Shown here in pieces: positions 16,713 through 25,687 of a stretch of DNA of 64,000 nucleotides. Location of the stretch: positions 1 through 64,000 of the forward strand of contig JANYDD010000062.1 in the NCBI GenBank assembly GCA_025359945.1. The letters are read 5' to 3'. This DNA is from Bdellovibrio sp. (lineage in GTDB: Bacteria > Bdellovibrionota > Bdellovibrionia > Bdellovibrionales > Bdellovibrionaceae). The first letter of the stretch is position 1, and every line of letters begins with the position of its first letter. A program made the position numbers and the translations under genes. The notes beneath the pieces were generated by a model. It saw nothing but the letters and a program-made list of their open reading frames with translations. It was not told where the DNA came from and did not search any database.

Positions 16713-17240
16713 ATGTCTGAATGGTCAGAAAAACTTAAAATCGCGCGAAAGCGTGCTGGATTCTCGCAGCCACAGTTGGCAGTGAAAGCCGGTTTGGGCG
16801 TGGCCACGGTTCAAAATATTGAGCTCAAAAAGGGCAATCCCAGCATCGAAACTTTGCGACAGATTTTAAATGTTCTTGGCCTTGAAATGCAAATCTCCGT
16901 TAAGCCTATCGACTGGAGCACCCTTTCGGCACTGGGCGTTCCATTGATGACCAAATTATCGGGCAAGGGCTTTGGCCATCAGGGACCTACATTTAGACCG
17001 ACTGTAGAAATTTTGAAATGCACGCTTGTGGAATTGGTACAAGCTGTTGAAATCATTCCTTCTGATTCAAGGGAGCAGATCGCACTTATTTCTTTTTTGT
17101 TAGCCTTGATGGACCACTATCCTCAATTTTGGGCCCGTCATGGCCAAGGTTTAAATTTTTGGATGAATCCGTCAAGAAAAGACAAAGGCTCTATAAAGCT
17201 AAGGCGAATTGCCTTAGCTCACTTGGCCGGTTATTTGTGA
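16713..17240 (+). CDS. HTH antitoxin-like regulator of a nucleotidyltransferase pair
   Basis: This 175-aa protein has a canonical XRE HTH at residues 6-60 (KLKIARKRAGFSQPQLAVKA, then GLGVATVQNIELKKGNPSIE). A C-terminal domain of about 110 residues follows, ending PSRKDKGSIKLRRIALAHL. Its TGA overlaps the GTG of the nucleotidyltransferase gene by 4 bp. HTH plus MNT/AbiEii-like nucleotidyltransferase in one coupled pair is the plan of type IV-like toxin-antitoxin modules. TAATAT at 16703 may be a -10 element close to the ATG. Whether it neutralises a toxin is not shown. Confidence 0.75.
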   Translation: MSEWSEKLKIARKRAGFSQPQLAVKAGLGVATVQNIELKKGNPSIETLRQILNVLGLEMQISVKPIDWSTLSALGVPLMTKLSGKGFGHQGPTFRPTVEILKCTLVELVQAVEIIPSDSREQIALISFLLALMDHYPQFWARHGQGLNFWMNPSRKDKGSIKLRRIALAHLAGYL

Positions 17241-17764
17241 AAGAACTCAACCCTGCGCTGTTAAAAAAATTTTTGGCCTTGGCCTCGAATTCACTTTCAG
17301 GAGAATGGGTTCTTATTGGCGGAACACTTCTTCCGGCCTTGGGAATCCACTTACGCTCGACGGTCGATATTGATTTAGTTGGTCTGTCGAAATTAGAAAA
17401 CCAACAGACTTTGGAACTGATGGGAATTTCAGAATCCCTAGGCTTGAGTGTTGAAACAATCAATCAAGCCGCGGGATATTTCTTGAATAAAATTAAACCG
17501 GCGAAATCAGAATTTATCGTTTTAAAAAAAGGTAAGTCCGCTACGATTTACCGGCCGTCATTGGAACTTTTTTGGAAGTTAAAAATTCCGCGCCTCTCAG
17601 AAGCGGATTTAGTGGATTGTGAGAGTTACTTTCACTACTGTGTGAAAAACAAAGACAAATTTAATTCAGCAAGACTGATTGCGGTTATTAAATCTCAAAA
17701 GCCAACTACGCATGAGAAGTCTGCGCGTTTAAAGCATTTATTGAATCTTGCTAAATCTGGTTGA
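17237..17764 (+). CDS. Nucleotidyltransferase-fold toxin-like protein (AbiEii/MNT type)
   Basis: The start is the GTG at 17237, which overlaps the upstream stop as GTGA; a longer frame from 17129 would overlap the HTH gene by over 100 bp. In the 175-aa product, GG at 28-29 (EWVLIGGTLLPALG) and R40-STVDID with D44 and D46 match the GG...RxTxDxD core of DNA-polymerase-beta-like nucleotidyltransferases that bind NTP and metal. Toxins of the AbiEii class use this core to add nucleotides to tRNA or other targets. The pair at 55900-57015 has the same logic with different sequences. Confidence 0.72.
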   Translation: MKELNPALLKKFLALASNSLSGEWVLIGGTLLPALGIHLRSTVDIDLVGLSKLENQQTLELMGISESLGLSVETINQAAGYFLNKIKPAKSEFIVLKKGKSATIYRPSLELFWKLKIPRLSEADLVDCESYFHYCVKNKDKFNSARLIAVIKSQKPTTHEKSARLKHLLNLAKSG

Positions 17765-19067
17765 TCAGCAGTTCGTAGTAGCCCATGACCCTTTTGACAA
17801 AGGCGATGGGTTCGCGACCGCGGGCTTGGCCGTACTGCAAATCTTCGAAGTAAGCGGCTTGTGACAGCAGCGGAAGAATTTCCTGCAGGTCTTTCCACGA
17901 ATAGGGACTAACACCTTTTTTAATCGCCAACTTTTGAGCATCTTGCAAGTGACCGCGGCCGATATTGTACGAGGTCAGCGCCAGCACTAGCTGATTTCGC
18001 GAAGTTAAAAACCTGGGCTGTTCACGAATTAATTGCTGCAGGTACTTGCTGCCTCCCCACAAACTTTGCTCAAGGCTAGAACGATCTTTGATTCCCAAAA
18101 AATTTGCAGTTTGGCGGGTTAGCATCATAAAACCCAGGACTCCTGTGGGACTAACGGCATTTTCATCCCAATGGGATTCTTGGTACGACACCGCCGCGAT
18201 CAATTGCCAGGGCAGTTGAAACTCGGTTTCCATTTTTAAAAAACTCGGTTTTAGTTTTTTCAAATCTTCGGAAGTTTTTTTATAAAAAGCCAAGCGCTCG
18301 AAGGGGTCAAGATTTCTTGAAAAATCAAAATGAAGTTCTTTAAGTTGGATTAGCCTTTGATGTCGCAAATATTTTTGGAACCAAAACTGAAAAGCCTTTT
18401 GGAGTTCTGGGTTTTTTCCAGAAATTAAAAAGCCAACCGGGATCGAATCAAGAACGGTTTGATTTTTTTGCGTCACTTTAAAATCGACTACAAAAGAATC
18501 TGCCTGGCGCTTTTCTAGAATCACGCACGAAGAATTATTTCGAAAGGCTTTTTTAAAAAGCTCGGCAGACGAGATTTGATCCATCACCCTGATATTTGCA
18601 ATTTTCGCATGCAATGCTTTTAGTGTTGCGGGAGTACCGTCTTTTTTCAAAATGTAGTTGGCGGACGCCGAATTTGTTCCAGCTGCGAATGCCGGGCAAA
18701 TTTGTTTCAACGAGGTTTCTTCAACGACAGGTCCTAATAGCAATCCTTGAGTCTCGAGCGACCAATTGGTGTTAAGCCTGCCCATCCCGATTTGCAGCCG
18801 ACCCTGTTTTAAGTCTGCCATCAAATCTGTCGCACTTTTGAACGGTACCCATTCCAGTTGTAAATTCATGTCTTGGGCAAAATGGAAGGTCAGGTCTTTT
18901 TCAAGACTTGCAAAAGTTAATACCCGCGGCGAGGGCGCGTGAAGGTAGCCGATCTTTATTTTTTGATCGCTAATTTTGGTTTCGAAAGGCAAATGAAGCA
19001 GGCCTTCGCAAGCGTTTAAGCAAAGAAATCCAAGCAGCAAAAGTTTATTTTTTAGGCAATGAAACAT
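17751..19067 (-). CDS. mltF: Membrane-bound lytic murein transglycosylase F-like
   Basis: I use the ATG at 19067: it gives a lipoprotein signal (MFHCLKNKLLLLGFLCLNAC, acylated Cys at 20) and avoids overlap with the dciA-like gene; a longer frame reaches 19217. The 438-aa protein has a solute-binding-protein-type domain (about 30-245, with IKIGYLHAPSPRV) and a C-terminal SLT lysozyme-like domain with the ESHW motif at 297-300 (catalytic Glu297), then GVLGFMMLT and YNIGRGH. This is the MltF plan. It cleaves peptidoglycan to 1,6-anhydro products at the outer membrane. Its last codons overlap the end of the NTase gene by 14 bp. Confidence 0.88.
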   Translation of the reverse strand: MFHCLKNKLLLLGFLCLNACEGLLHLPFETKISDQKIKIGYLHAPSPRVLTFASLEKDLTFHFAQDMNLQLEWVPFKSATDLMADLKQGRLQIGMGRLNTNWSLETQGLLLGPVVEETSLKQICPAFAAGTNSASANYILKKDGTPATLKALHAKIANIRVMDQISSAELFKKAFRNNSSCVILEKRQADSFVVDFKVTQKNQTVLDSIPVGFLISGKNPELQKAFQFWFQKYLRHQRLIQLKELHFDFSRNLDPFERLAFYKKTSEDLKKLKPSFLKMETEFQLPWQLIAAVSYQESHWDENAVSPTGVLGFMMLTRQTANFLGIKDRSSLEQSLWGGSKYLQQLIREQPRFLTSRNQLVLALTSYNIGRGHLQDAQKLAIKKGVSPYSWKDLQEILPLLSQAAYFEDLQYGQARGREPIAFVKRVMGYYELLINQI

Positions 19068-19245
19068 AATGAAGATTGAGTTAAGCAGCGGCTTATTTTT
19101 TAAGCAATAGTAGGGGTAGGTATCTGTAATTATTACTTTAATTTCGCGGTTTATTTGGCTGTCTGAAGCGTTCATCCGACAAATCATTCGTGTCCGCAAT
19201 TCGAATAGCTTGGACAACTTCCGGATGTGGAACTTGAATGGAGAA

Positions 19246-19683
19246 ATGTCAGACCGAGATTTAAGAAAGAGAAAAAGTCAGCCTCAGCTGGGTTCAGAAG
19301 TGATTCACAAAATTTTTGATGGCGGACGCGATCCTCTAAGCCAACAATTTTTGCGCTGGAAACTTTGGAAAAGGTGGGAAGACTACGTCGGTAGCAGCAT
19401 TTCGAAAGTTAGTGAACCCGTAGGTTATCGCAATGGGCTTTTATATGTCTGGGTTAAAAATTCGACGTGGATGCAGCAGATGGTTTTTATGGTCAATCCG
19501 ATCAAAGAAAAAATAAACCAAATGCTGGGGTTTCCTTATGTGCGGGGAATTCATCTGACCTTCGATCGCAAATCAGTGCCTCAAAGTGCTGAAGAAGTAG
19601 AATCGCTGCGACGAAGCCTTGAGCAATTTTTTTCCGAGACTCAAGAGCTTGAGAAATCAAAAGACGCTAAAGCGACTGAATAA
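19246..19683 (+). CDS. DciA-like DUF721 protein
   Basis: The 145-aa product (start taken at the ATG at 19246; ATG 19225 and TTG 19210 are alternatives) has the DUF721 core at about 25-105: LRWKLWKRWEDYVGSSISKV, then GLLYVWVKNSTWMQQM. The 'W..VG..i......G.L.V.v.ss.W.qql' pattern marks DciA, the helicase-loading partner of replicative helicase DnaB in most bacteria that lack DnaC. A charged C-terminal tail follows. It is divergent from the mltF-like gene with about 180 bp between the chosen starts. Confidence 0.78.
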   Translation: MSDRDLRKRKSQPQLGSEVIHKIFDGGRDPLSQQFLRWKLWKRWEDYVGSSISKVSEPVGYRNGLLYVWVKNSTWMQQMVFMVNPIKEKINQMLGFPYVRGIHLTFDRKSVPQSAEEVESLRRSLEQFFSETQELEKSKDAKATE

Positions 19684-19706
19684 GCTCTGGCAGTGCCTGA
19701 ATAAAA

Positions 19707-19727
19707 GCAGCGAAAGTAAACCGAGGT
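19707..19727 (+). repeat. Short intergenic repeat, copy 1
   Basis: GCAGCGAAAGTAAACCGAGG plus T is nearly the same as 41642-41661 (GCAGCAAAGTAGACCGAGGT): one base gap and one change. Both copies lie between convergent or tandem gene ends in the plus orientation. It may be part of a dispersed intergenic repeat family. Confidence 0.4.
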
Positions 19728-19777
19728 TTAGCCCGGACGAAAGTCAGGATGAAGCGAAACGGCCAAAATTCTAAACT

Positions 19778-20572
19778 CTATTCATTCTCGTTGATGGTTG
19801 ATCGCATAAGGCTTTTCAAGCTTTGTTTTTTGGCGTTGCTGCCCAAGAGAGATTTAAGTTGTTCGTGAAGACTTGGGTCGTTGATCAGCGCGCCTAGGGT
19901 GCCTTCGCCGCGGTCGATTTTGCTTAGGATTTGATTTAGTTTTTTTGCTGATTCTTGGACGTCCTTGGGGGTGCCGGCTTTTAGGCTGGCCATCATCTCT
20001 CGGGCGTCTTGAGACATCAGTTTCAAGCTTTGAGTTGTTTCGCTTAAATTGTTCAGCATCTTAAGCGATCGGTTGTCTTCGTTAAGGATTTTTGTAAATT
20101 TATAAACTTCGTTGATAATATCGAAAACTTTTGCGGCCTCGGCGCCCTTTTCGGCGATCATTCCAAAAATGTCCGAACTTTTCACCGATGGAATGGGCAG
20201 AATAGGATCCAAAGGCGCGTCACCGGGATTTCCTGCCGTGATATATAGAAATTTATCTCCTAAAGCTCCTTGAGTGCGAATATCGATTGTGGAATTTTTG
20301 CTGATTTGATTTTTAAATTTTTCGTTGACCTTGAAAGTGACTACCAGCTTTTGATCTTTGAACTCCATCGTGCGAACGTTTCCGACACTTAGTCCCGAAA
20401 GCGAAACCACGCTTCCGATGTTCAGTCCCGTCACCTGGTCAAGCTCGGTCCTGTATAAAATGTGCGAGGTAAACATCAGTTTTTCACCTCCTAAAAATAA
20501 AATCACCAGACACAAAGAAACAATTCCCAACGACAGAAAGACGCCAACGCGAAATTGGTTTTTATTTTCCAT
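19778..20572 (-). CDS. mlaD: MCE/MlaD-family lipid transport protein
   Basis: This 264-aa protein is anchored by one N-terminal membrane segment (RVGVFLSLGIVSLCLVILFL) and has one MCE domain at about 38-120: LYRTELDQVTGLNIGSVVSL, SGLSVGNV, then TQGALGDKFLYITAG. The tail is helical (LSETTQSLKLMSQDAREMMA). MlaD forms a hexameric ring that binds the MlaFE transporter and carries phospholipids through the periplasm. It starts 19 bp after mlaF and is the last gene of the minus-strand operon lipoprotein-mlaE-mlaF-mlaD. No mlaB or mlaC is next to it. Confidence 0.9.
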   Translation of the reverse strand: MENKNQFRVGVFLSLGIVSLCLVILFLGGEKLMFTSHILYRTELDQVTGLNIGSVVSLSGLSVGNVRTMEFKDQKLVVTFKVNEKFKNQISKNSTIDIRTQGALGDKFLYITAGNPGDAPLDPILPIPSVKSSDIFGMIAEKGAEAAKVFDIINEVYKFTKILNEDNRSLKMLNNLSETTQSLKLMSQDAREMMASLKAGTPKDVQESAKKLNQILSKIDRGEGTLGALINDPSLHEQLKSLLGSNAKKQSLKSLMRSTINENE

Positions 20573-20590
20573 GGGACAGTCCTTTCAGGA

Positions 20591-21322
20591 TCATGGGATT
20601 TCTCCCTGTGAAAATTGATGCAGTAAACCCTTTTCTTGGCGAAGATCTTTTTTGTCGATGACTTCGGCGATGTAGCCCTCTTTTAAAAAAGCGATACGAT
20701 CGCAAACTTGAAAGGCCACCGGCATATCATGAGTGACTAAAACGGAAGTCGTTCCCTTTTTTTTCAGGCCTTGAATCATGTCTTCAATTTTTCTTGTGTT
20801 AAACGGGTCCAAACCTGCGGTGGGTTCATCGTACAAAATAACTTCGGGGCCAAGAATAATACTTCTAGCTAGTCCCACCCGCTTTTGCATTCCGCCCGAC
20901 AAACTAGACGGCAGCAAGGCTTCGTTTCCGGCCAACCCAAATTCTTGAAGCAGATCTAAAATCTTTTTTTCGATTTCGGGTTCAGTCAGCTGCGTGTGGT
21001 TGCGCAAGGGATACGCTAAGTTTTCAAAGACCGACATCGAATCAAATAAAGCTCCACCCTGAAAAACGTACGCAATTTTTTTTCGCACGGGAATAAAAGC
21101 TTCCTCATTGAAATTAGAAATATTTTGCCCTTGAAAAAAGAGTTCGCCTTCATCGGGTTTTTCAAGACCAATCAATGACCTCAGCAATACAGATTTTCCG
21201 GATCCGGATCCGCCGATCAGCCCAAGGCATTCGCCCTTCTGCAGCTGAAAAGAAATATCACGGTGAACCTGTTTGGTGCCGAATTTCTTTTTAAAATGTC
21301 TTACTTCTAGTAATACATCCAC
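20591..21322 (-). CDS. mlaF: Mla-type ABC transporter ATPase
   Basis: The 243-aa ATPase is called from the GTG at 21322, with GGGTGA upstream; a TTG at 21337 is the longer choice. Walker A GGSGSGKS is at 37-44, the signature LSGGMQ at 141-146 and Walker B ILYDEP at 162-167. The GGMQ(K)RV form is typical of MlaF. It overlaps the end of mlaE by 16 bp, showing tight coupling. It drives phospholipid movement through MlaE at the inner membrane. Confidence 0.93.
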   Translation of the reverse strand: MDVLLEVRHFKKKFGTKQVHRDISFQLQKGECLGLIGGSGSGKSVLLRSLIGLEKPDEGELFFQGQNISNFNEEAFIPVRKKIAYVFQGGALFDSMSVFENLAYPLRNHTQLTEPEIEKKILDLLQEFGLAGNEALLPSSLSGGMQKRVGLARSIILGPEVILYDEPTAGLDPFNTRKIEDMIQGLKKKGTTSVLVTHDMPVAFQVCDRIAFLKEGYIAEVIDKKDLRQEKGLLHQFSQGEIP

Positions 21323-22080
21323 TGTTCGATCACCCAAAATAGTTTAGTTAAAAAATAATCCCCAATAAAAATTCCAATCGATGATGCTACCACGGCTTTT
21401 GTCGTCGCCAAACCCACACCACGAGTTCCTTCTTTGACCTGCAATCCCAAATAGCAAGATACTATTGCGATAATGAAAGCGAAAAAAAATGTTTTAAAAA
21501 AACCGGCAGAAAAATCGCGAAGGTCATTTTCAAGAACTTTGTTCATAAAAAAATAAGGATCTAAATTCAGTTCGGTGATTCCGACAATCATGGCGCCAAA
21601 GATTCCAACACAATTCGCAAACACGGCTAAAATAGGCACGGTAATCACGCAGGCAAGAATTCGGGGCAACACAATTTTTTGAATGGGCGAAGTGCCTAAA
21701 GCCCGAATGGCGTCGATTTGCTGAGTGACAACCATGGACCCAATTTCTGAAGCTATACCCGCACCTACTCGAGCTGCGACCATCAGACTGGCAAACACTG
21801 GGCCCAATTCACGCAAGATGGATAGGGTCACAATTTTTGCGACGTAGGGTTTTCCGCCGAATTTTTCTAAACCAATTCCGAACTGAAGACTCATCACCAT
21901 ACCGGTGCTTACTGCGGTGACAATAACTAGCGGAAGCGACCGTGCACCGATTTGGTAGATTTGCTCAAACAGCAGATCGCGATCGATTTTTTTCAATGAC
22001 AGATGCGAAAAAAATTCTTGGCAAAGTGAACCAACCCCGCCCAGAAAATAAACAAAAGTCTGAAGCTGCGACGAATACAT
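21307..22080 (-). CDS. mlaE: Mla-type ABC transporter permease
   Basis: This 257-aa MlaE/permease has the family pattern: an N-terminal amphipathic region, then LPLVIVTAVSTGMVMSLQFG, LRELGPVFASLMVAARVGAG and EIGSMVVTQQIDAIRALGTS with the conserved E-(I/L)-G-(S/T)-M. Five to six membrane segments are evident. It starts 2 bp after the lipoprotein gene stop and overlaps mlaF, so all four genes are one unit. It transports phospholipids between the inner membrane and the MlaD ring. Confidence 0.94.
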   Translation of the reverse strand: MYSSQLQTFVYFLGGVGSLCQEFFSHLSLKKIDRDLLFEQIYQIGARSLPLVIVTAVSTGMVMSLQFGIGLEKFGGKPYVAKIVTLSILRELGPVFASLMVAARVGAGIASEIGSMVVTQQIDAIRALGTSPIQKIVLPRILACVITVPILAVFANCVGIFGAMIVGITELNLDPYFFMNKVLENDLRDFSAGFFKTFFFAFIIAIVSCYLGLQVKEGTRGVGLATTKAVVASSIGIFIGDYFLTKLFWVIEQWMYY

Positions 22081-22082
22081 AA

Positions 22083-22610
22083 CTAGGGCGCCCTGAAATT
22101 GCGTTTGAATTTTTCAAAGTGTTCGAACTCGGATTCAAAATTTTTGCTGCGACCCACGTAGGATAACGTGAACTGACAGCCATTTTTTTTGAAAAACAAA
22201 AAAGCCATCTTGATTTCAACGCCGTCGAGTTTGGCTTCGGCCAAAGTTTCAAGGCTGCCACGCTGGTTAAATGTAGATTCTTTTGAAGAAATTAATTTTG
22301 TATCCTGATTCACGTTCAGAGTTTCAGCTTCCATTGCAGTCAGGGAAGGTTCTGTAGCCGTTTTACATTCGCTTAAATACGCTATCGAATTTCCCGTGGA
22401 TTTAGATTGCCAAACGCGATCGAAGCCCTCTTTCTGGATTTTGCTAAATGGCTTTGCGGGATCTGTGTAACTGAGTTCCTGTGCTTTTTCAGCTGGCTTC
22501 CCGCCGACATTCATCGAGATACAACCAGCCAGGGACGCAGAAATCGCGATCAGAATCAGCGACAGAAAAAGAAAGGATCGAGAACTAAAAGATTTGGTGG
22601 TGGGTTTCAT
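22083..22610 (-). CDS. Lipoprotein leading the Mla operon
   Basis: This 175-aa protein has a lipoprotein signal (FLFLSLILIAISASLAGC, lipobox LAGC). The mature part carries Cys pairs and ends ENFRAP-like (KFKRNFRAP). No named family is recognised. It starts the unit followed 2 bp later by mlaE, so it probably acts as an outer- or inner-membrane lipoprotein partner of the transporter, in the place where mlaA or an auxiliary lipoprotein is found in other systems. That role is by position only. Confidence 0.75.
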   Translation of the reverse strand: MKPTTKSFSSRSFLFLSLILIAISASLAGCISMNVGGKPAEKAQELSYTDPAKPFSKIQKEGFDRVWQSKSTGNSIAYLSECKTATEPSLTAMEAETLNVNQDTKLISSKESTFNQRGSLETLAEAKLDGVEIKMAFLFFKKNGCQFTLSYVGRSKNFESEFEHFEKFKRNFRAP

Positions 22611-22812
22611 ACGTCCATGTATCGGAATTGCCTTGAATATTTTAAATAAAATTTTTGCCTCAACAGACCTTAGACCAAGCCTAACCTTTTAGGCAACAAC
22701 GTCCGTCAAAAAAATGTCTTTTCAAAAGTGCAAAGTCTTCGAAAATGACTCGACCAATGTCAGAAAAAGCCAAACTACAGAATAAAACCTATCGTCGGAC
22801 CCTTAAAAATTC

Positions 22813-22827
22813 TGGCATCAAATCTGC
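22813..22827 (+). promoter_or_regulatory. Candidate sigma-54 promoter of the flgB operon
   Basis: TGGCATCAAATCTGC has GG and GC at the exact -24/-12 spacing of sigma-54 promoters (TGGCAC-N5-TTGC) with two mismatches. It lies 47 bases before the TTG of the AMIN/TPR gene that precedes flgB. No activator site was identified. Confidence 0.5.
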
Positions 22828-22873
22828 TTTATAAAAAGAAAGTAGGTGGTTCTTTTTTTTCGGGAGCTGGATC

Positions 22874-25684
22874 TTGGTCGAAGATTTTTTCAACTTGTTC
22901 AAAAATTTTTTTGCGGGCCTGGCGCTTTTGCTGGTTTCCGCGGCACACGGTTTTGAAATTCAGTCGCAGCAAGATACGCTTCATTTTGAGTTTCCGGGAT
23001 TGTCATCGTGGGACTATCAAATAAAAAAAACCAAAGATAAAAACTCGGAATTGCTGATCTTAGTGGTTCCCGCCTTGACGCAGGAACAAATTTATCAGGT
23101 AAAACAAATACAATCCCCATTAGTGAAACTTTTGAGGGTCAATCCACTTGGGCCTGATGGAAAAATTCAAATTGATTTTCAGGTCATCGCTAAGGATTTA
23201 GAAGTTTTTGATTATTTTACCGACGAACCCAAGCGTTTGATCGTGGACATCTATAAAAATTCTGCCAGCCCATCTCGTCCAAAAAGTTTTGGTCCAGAGA
23301 AAGCTATGGGTAAGATGGCTCGGCCCGCGCTTCGGTCCTCTGTTGTTGCAGATTTCGGTCCGATGAATGCTTTGCCGAAAAAAAAGAGCACTCAAAAAAA
23401 ACGTACGCCCGCGTCTGATGGTGAACAACTTATTTTTGAACAAAAAGGTGAATTCACTGCTGGCAGTGAAAATCCTAAAAAGGGAATTTTTGACGGCAGC
23501 GATCCGGATTTTTTAAGATTTCAAATTTCTGATTTCGATATTAAAGAAGAAGCCATCATTAAAAGCACGCATGGATCTTACATCGATTTTCCGATGCTCA
23601 AGTTGGCCTCGGACCTTCTAGAACAATTCATTTCAGAACCTGTTGTTTACGAAATCAAGGGACCTGCCACCGACGAAGTTAAAATGGCTCAACTGTTGAA
23701 AACTCTTTTTGACAATAAAAGATATCAAGTTTTTTTAAAAACCGTAGATTGGTTTTACGAGAAATATCCCAAGAGCGAATATGATGAAACGATTAAATTA
23801 ATGTGGGGCGACGCCTTGTTTGCGCTGTGGAATGAGACCGGAGACGCCAAATATTTTGAATTGGCTCAATTGCGATACACCCAATTTCTGGACCATTTTC
23901 CGAATCATCGATTGGCCGAGCGTACTTCATTGTTGTTAGGTTTTGCCTCGATGGATCGCGGCGATATCTTAAGCGGCCTTCAGCAATTTACACGATTTTT
24001 GGACAAGTACCCGCAATCGAAGTACCGAGATCGAGCTTTAATGGCGCAATCTGATTCCTATTTAAAACTGAACAAGTTCGCCGAAGCCCGAAAAATTTTA
24101 GAGGAGCTTGAAGCCAAAGCCACGATCCCAGAGCTAAAAATAAAAGCGACATTTGTTAAACCCGACGTCATGTTTCTCCAAAAAAAATATAATGAAGCCA
24201 TTTTTGAATACCAAAAAGCAATTGAAAAATATCCCGCTGAAAGCTCCAAGGATTTTCCGAACGCGTATTACAATACGGCGTTGGCGCAGTTTCATCTGAA
24301 AGATTACAAACAGAGTTTAAAAAGCTACATTCAATTTCTCAAAAAATTTCCTAGTCACGAGAATGCCGGGTATTCGATGACCCGAATCGGGGAAATTTTA
24401 GAAATCTTGGGCGCGCCAAAAAAGCAAGTCTTAGGTGCTTACCTTGAAACATTTTTCAGATACGGTGAAACTCAAAATTCACTCGTAGCACGACTAAGAA
24501 TTCTGGGCGAGCAAATGAGTAAAATGAAACCCGTCGAAGTCGAAAAAACACTTAAAGAACTAAGACAGCTGGTTGAAAAATCGAACCTGCCGGAAATTAA
24601 GGAGTTTTCGACGCTGATGTTTGCCGATGGTTTTTCAGGACAAAAAAATTATGATCAAGCGATCGATCTTTTGGTCAAATTCTATCAAAAGAATCCGACC
24701 TCCAGTCAAATTCCCAAGATCACTCAGAAAATCGTTGGTAATATTAATTTAAAAATTGAAGACCTGGTTCAAAAAGGCCAATTTATTGACGCCTTAAAAT
24801 TTCACAATCAGTACGCAAATACTTGGCTTAAGAATTCTGACCGCATCGACACACAATTTAATATTGGAAAAGCTTTCGAGCAGGCAGGTCTTTTTGATTC
24901 GGCTCAAAAATATTTTGAAGAAACGGTCAATCGTCTTTTTGCGCTGAAGGGTCAGGATGCGGAAAAAGAGCGCCGGCTTTTTGAAAATTTGCCGACCAGA
25001 GATCAGGCTCACCTTAGATTGTCGCAAGTTCTTCTTCAACAAAAGCAATTTTCGAAAGCCTACGATGCCATGAAAGAAATCCAAGACCCTTTGAAAATGA
25101 CCGAACTCGAGCAAATCGAGCGCATTCAACTAGGTGCAATTCTTTTGGATAAAAAAGGTGATACCGAAACCGCCGTTCGATTTATCGTCGATTTGATAAA
25201 AGAGTGGAAAGGTATTCCGGCGCTGGCAGCTGAACCGTTTTTTCTTTTGGGCCAGTACGAACTTAAACAAAATAAAACAAAGGAAGCGCTGAAATCCTTT
25301 TTAAAAATTGATCAACTTGTCAAGGATTCGACAACGACGGCTACGGCATCGCCAGTTTCTGCAGACACTCACGCGGGCGCATTGGAAAAAGTCGCACAAA
25401 TTTATCTAGAACAAAATCAAATCATTGAAGCTCAAAAAACAATTCAACAGCTGTTGAACACTTTTGATGGAAAGCGCCCTTTGGCTTCGTGGCGCTATCA
25501 GCTGGGTGAGCTTTACTTCAAACAAGGTGAAACTCAGAAAGCCACCGAAATTTGGAAGGCGTTGGACCAACCGCAAAGTCAATTTTGGAATAAGCTAGCC
25601 ATGGAGCAATTGCAAAACACGAAATGGGCCGATGACAATAAAAAATATTTGCAGCGGTCCCCGGCCAGCGCAAAAAAGGAGTAA
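22874..25684 (+). CDS. AMIN/TPR periplasmic protein heading the flagellar operon
   Basis: The 936-aa product starts at a TTG with GGGAG 8 bases upstream. Residues 10-26 are a signal peptide (FFAGLALLLVSAAHG). An AMIN-like beta domain follows (about 27-135, closing EPKRLIVDIYKN), a fold that binds peptidoglycan or helps localise machines. A low-complexity linker comes next, then from about residue 230 to the end a series of TPR repeats (for example FNIGKAFEQAGLFDSAQKYF and AYYNTALAQFHLKDYKQSLK). The stop is 3 bp before flgB, so it belongs to the flagellar operon. It may guide assembly of the flagellum through the cell wall; this is inferred from position and domains. Confidence 0.85.
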   Translation: MVEDFFNLFKNFFAGLALLLVSAAHGFEIQSQQDTLHFEFPGLSSWDYQIKKTKDKNSELLILVVPALTQEQIYQVKQIQSPLVKLLRVNPLGPDGKIQIDFQVIAKDLEVFDYFTDEPKRLIVDIYKNSASPSRPKSFGPEKAMGKMARPALRSSVVADFGPMNALPKKKSTQKKRTPASDGEQLIFEQKGEFTAGSENPKKGIFDGSDPDFLRFQISDFDIKEEAIIKSTHGSYIDFPMLKLASDLLEQFISEPVVYEIKGPATDEVKMAQLLKTLFDNKRYQVFLKTVDWFYEKYPKSEYDETIKLMWGDALFALWNETGDAKYFELAQLRYTQFLDHFPNHRLAERTSLLLGFASMDRGDILSGLQQFTRFLDKYPQSKYRDRALMAQSDSYLKLNKFAEARKILEELEAKATIPELKIKATFVKPDVMFLQKKYNEAIFEYQKAIEKYPAESSKDFPNAYYNTALAQFHLKDYKQSLKSYIQFLKKFPSHENAGYSMTRIGEILEILGAPKKQVLGAYLETFFRYGETQNSLVARLRILGEQMSKMKPVEVEKTLKELRQLVEKSNLPEIKEFSTLMFADGFSGQKNYDQAIDLLVKFYQKNPTSSQIPKITQKIVGNINLKIEDLVQKGQFIDALKFHNQYANTWLKNSDRIDTQFNIGKAFEQAGLFDSAQKYFEETVNRLFALKGQDAEKERRLFENLPTRDQAHLRLSQVLLQQKQFSKAYDAMKEIQDPLKMTELEQIERIQLGAILLDKKGDTETAVRFIVDLIKEWKGIPALAAEPFFLLGQYELKQNKTKEALKSFLKIDQLVKDSTTTATASPVSADTHAGALEKVAQIYLEQNQIIEAQKTIQQLLNTFDGKRPLASWRYQLGELYFKQGETQKATEIWKALDQPQSQFWNKLAMEQLQNTKWADDNKKYLQRSPASAKKE

Positions 25685-25687
25685 GCG

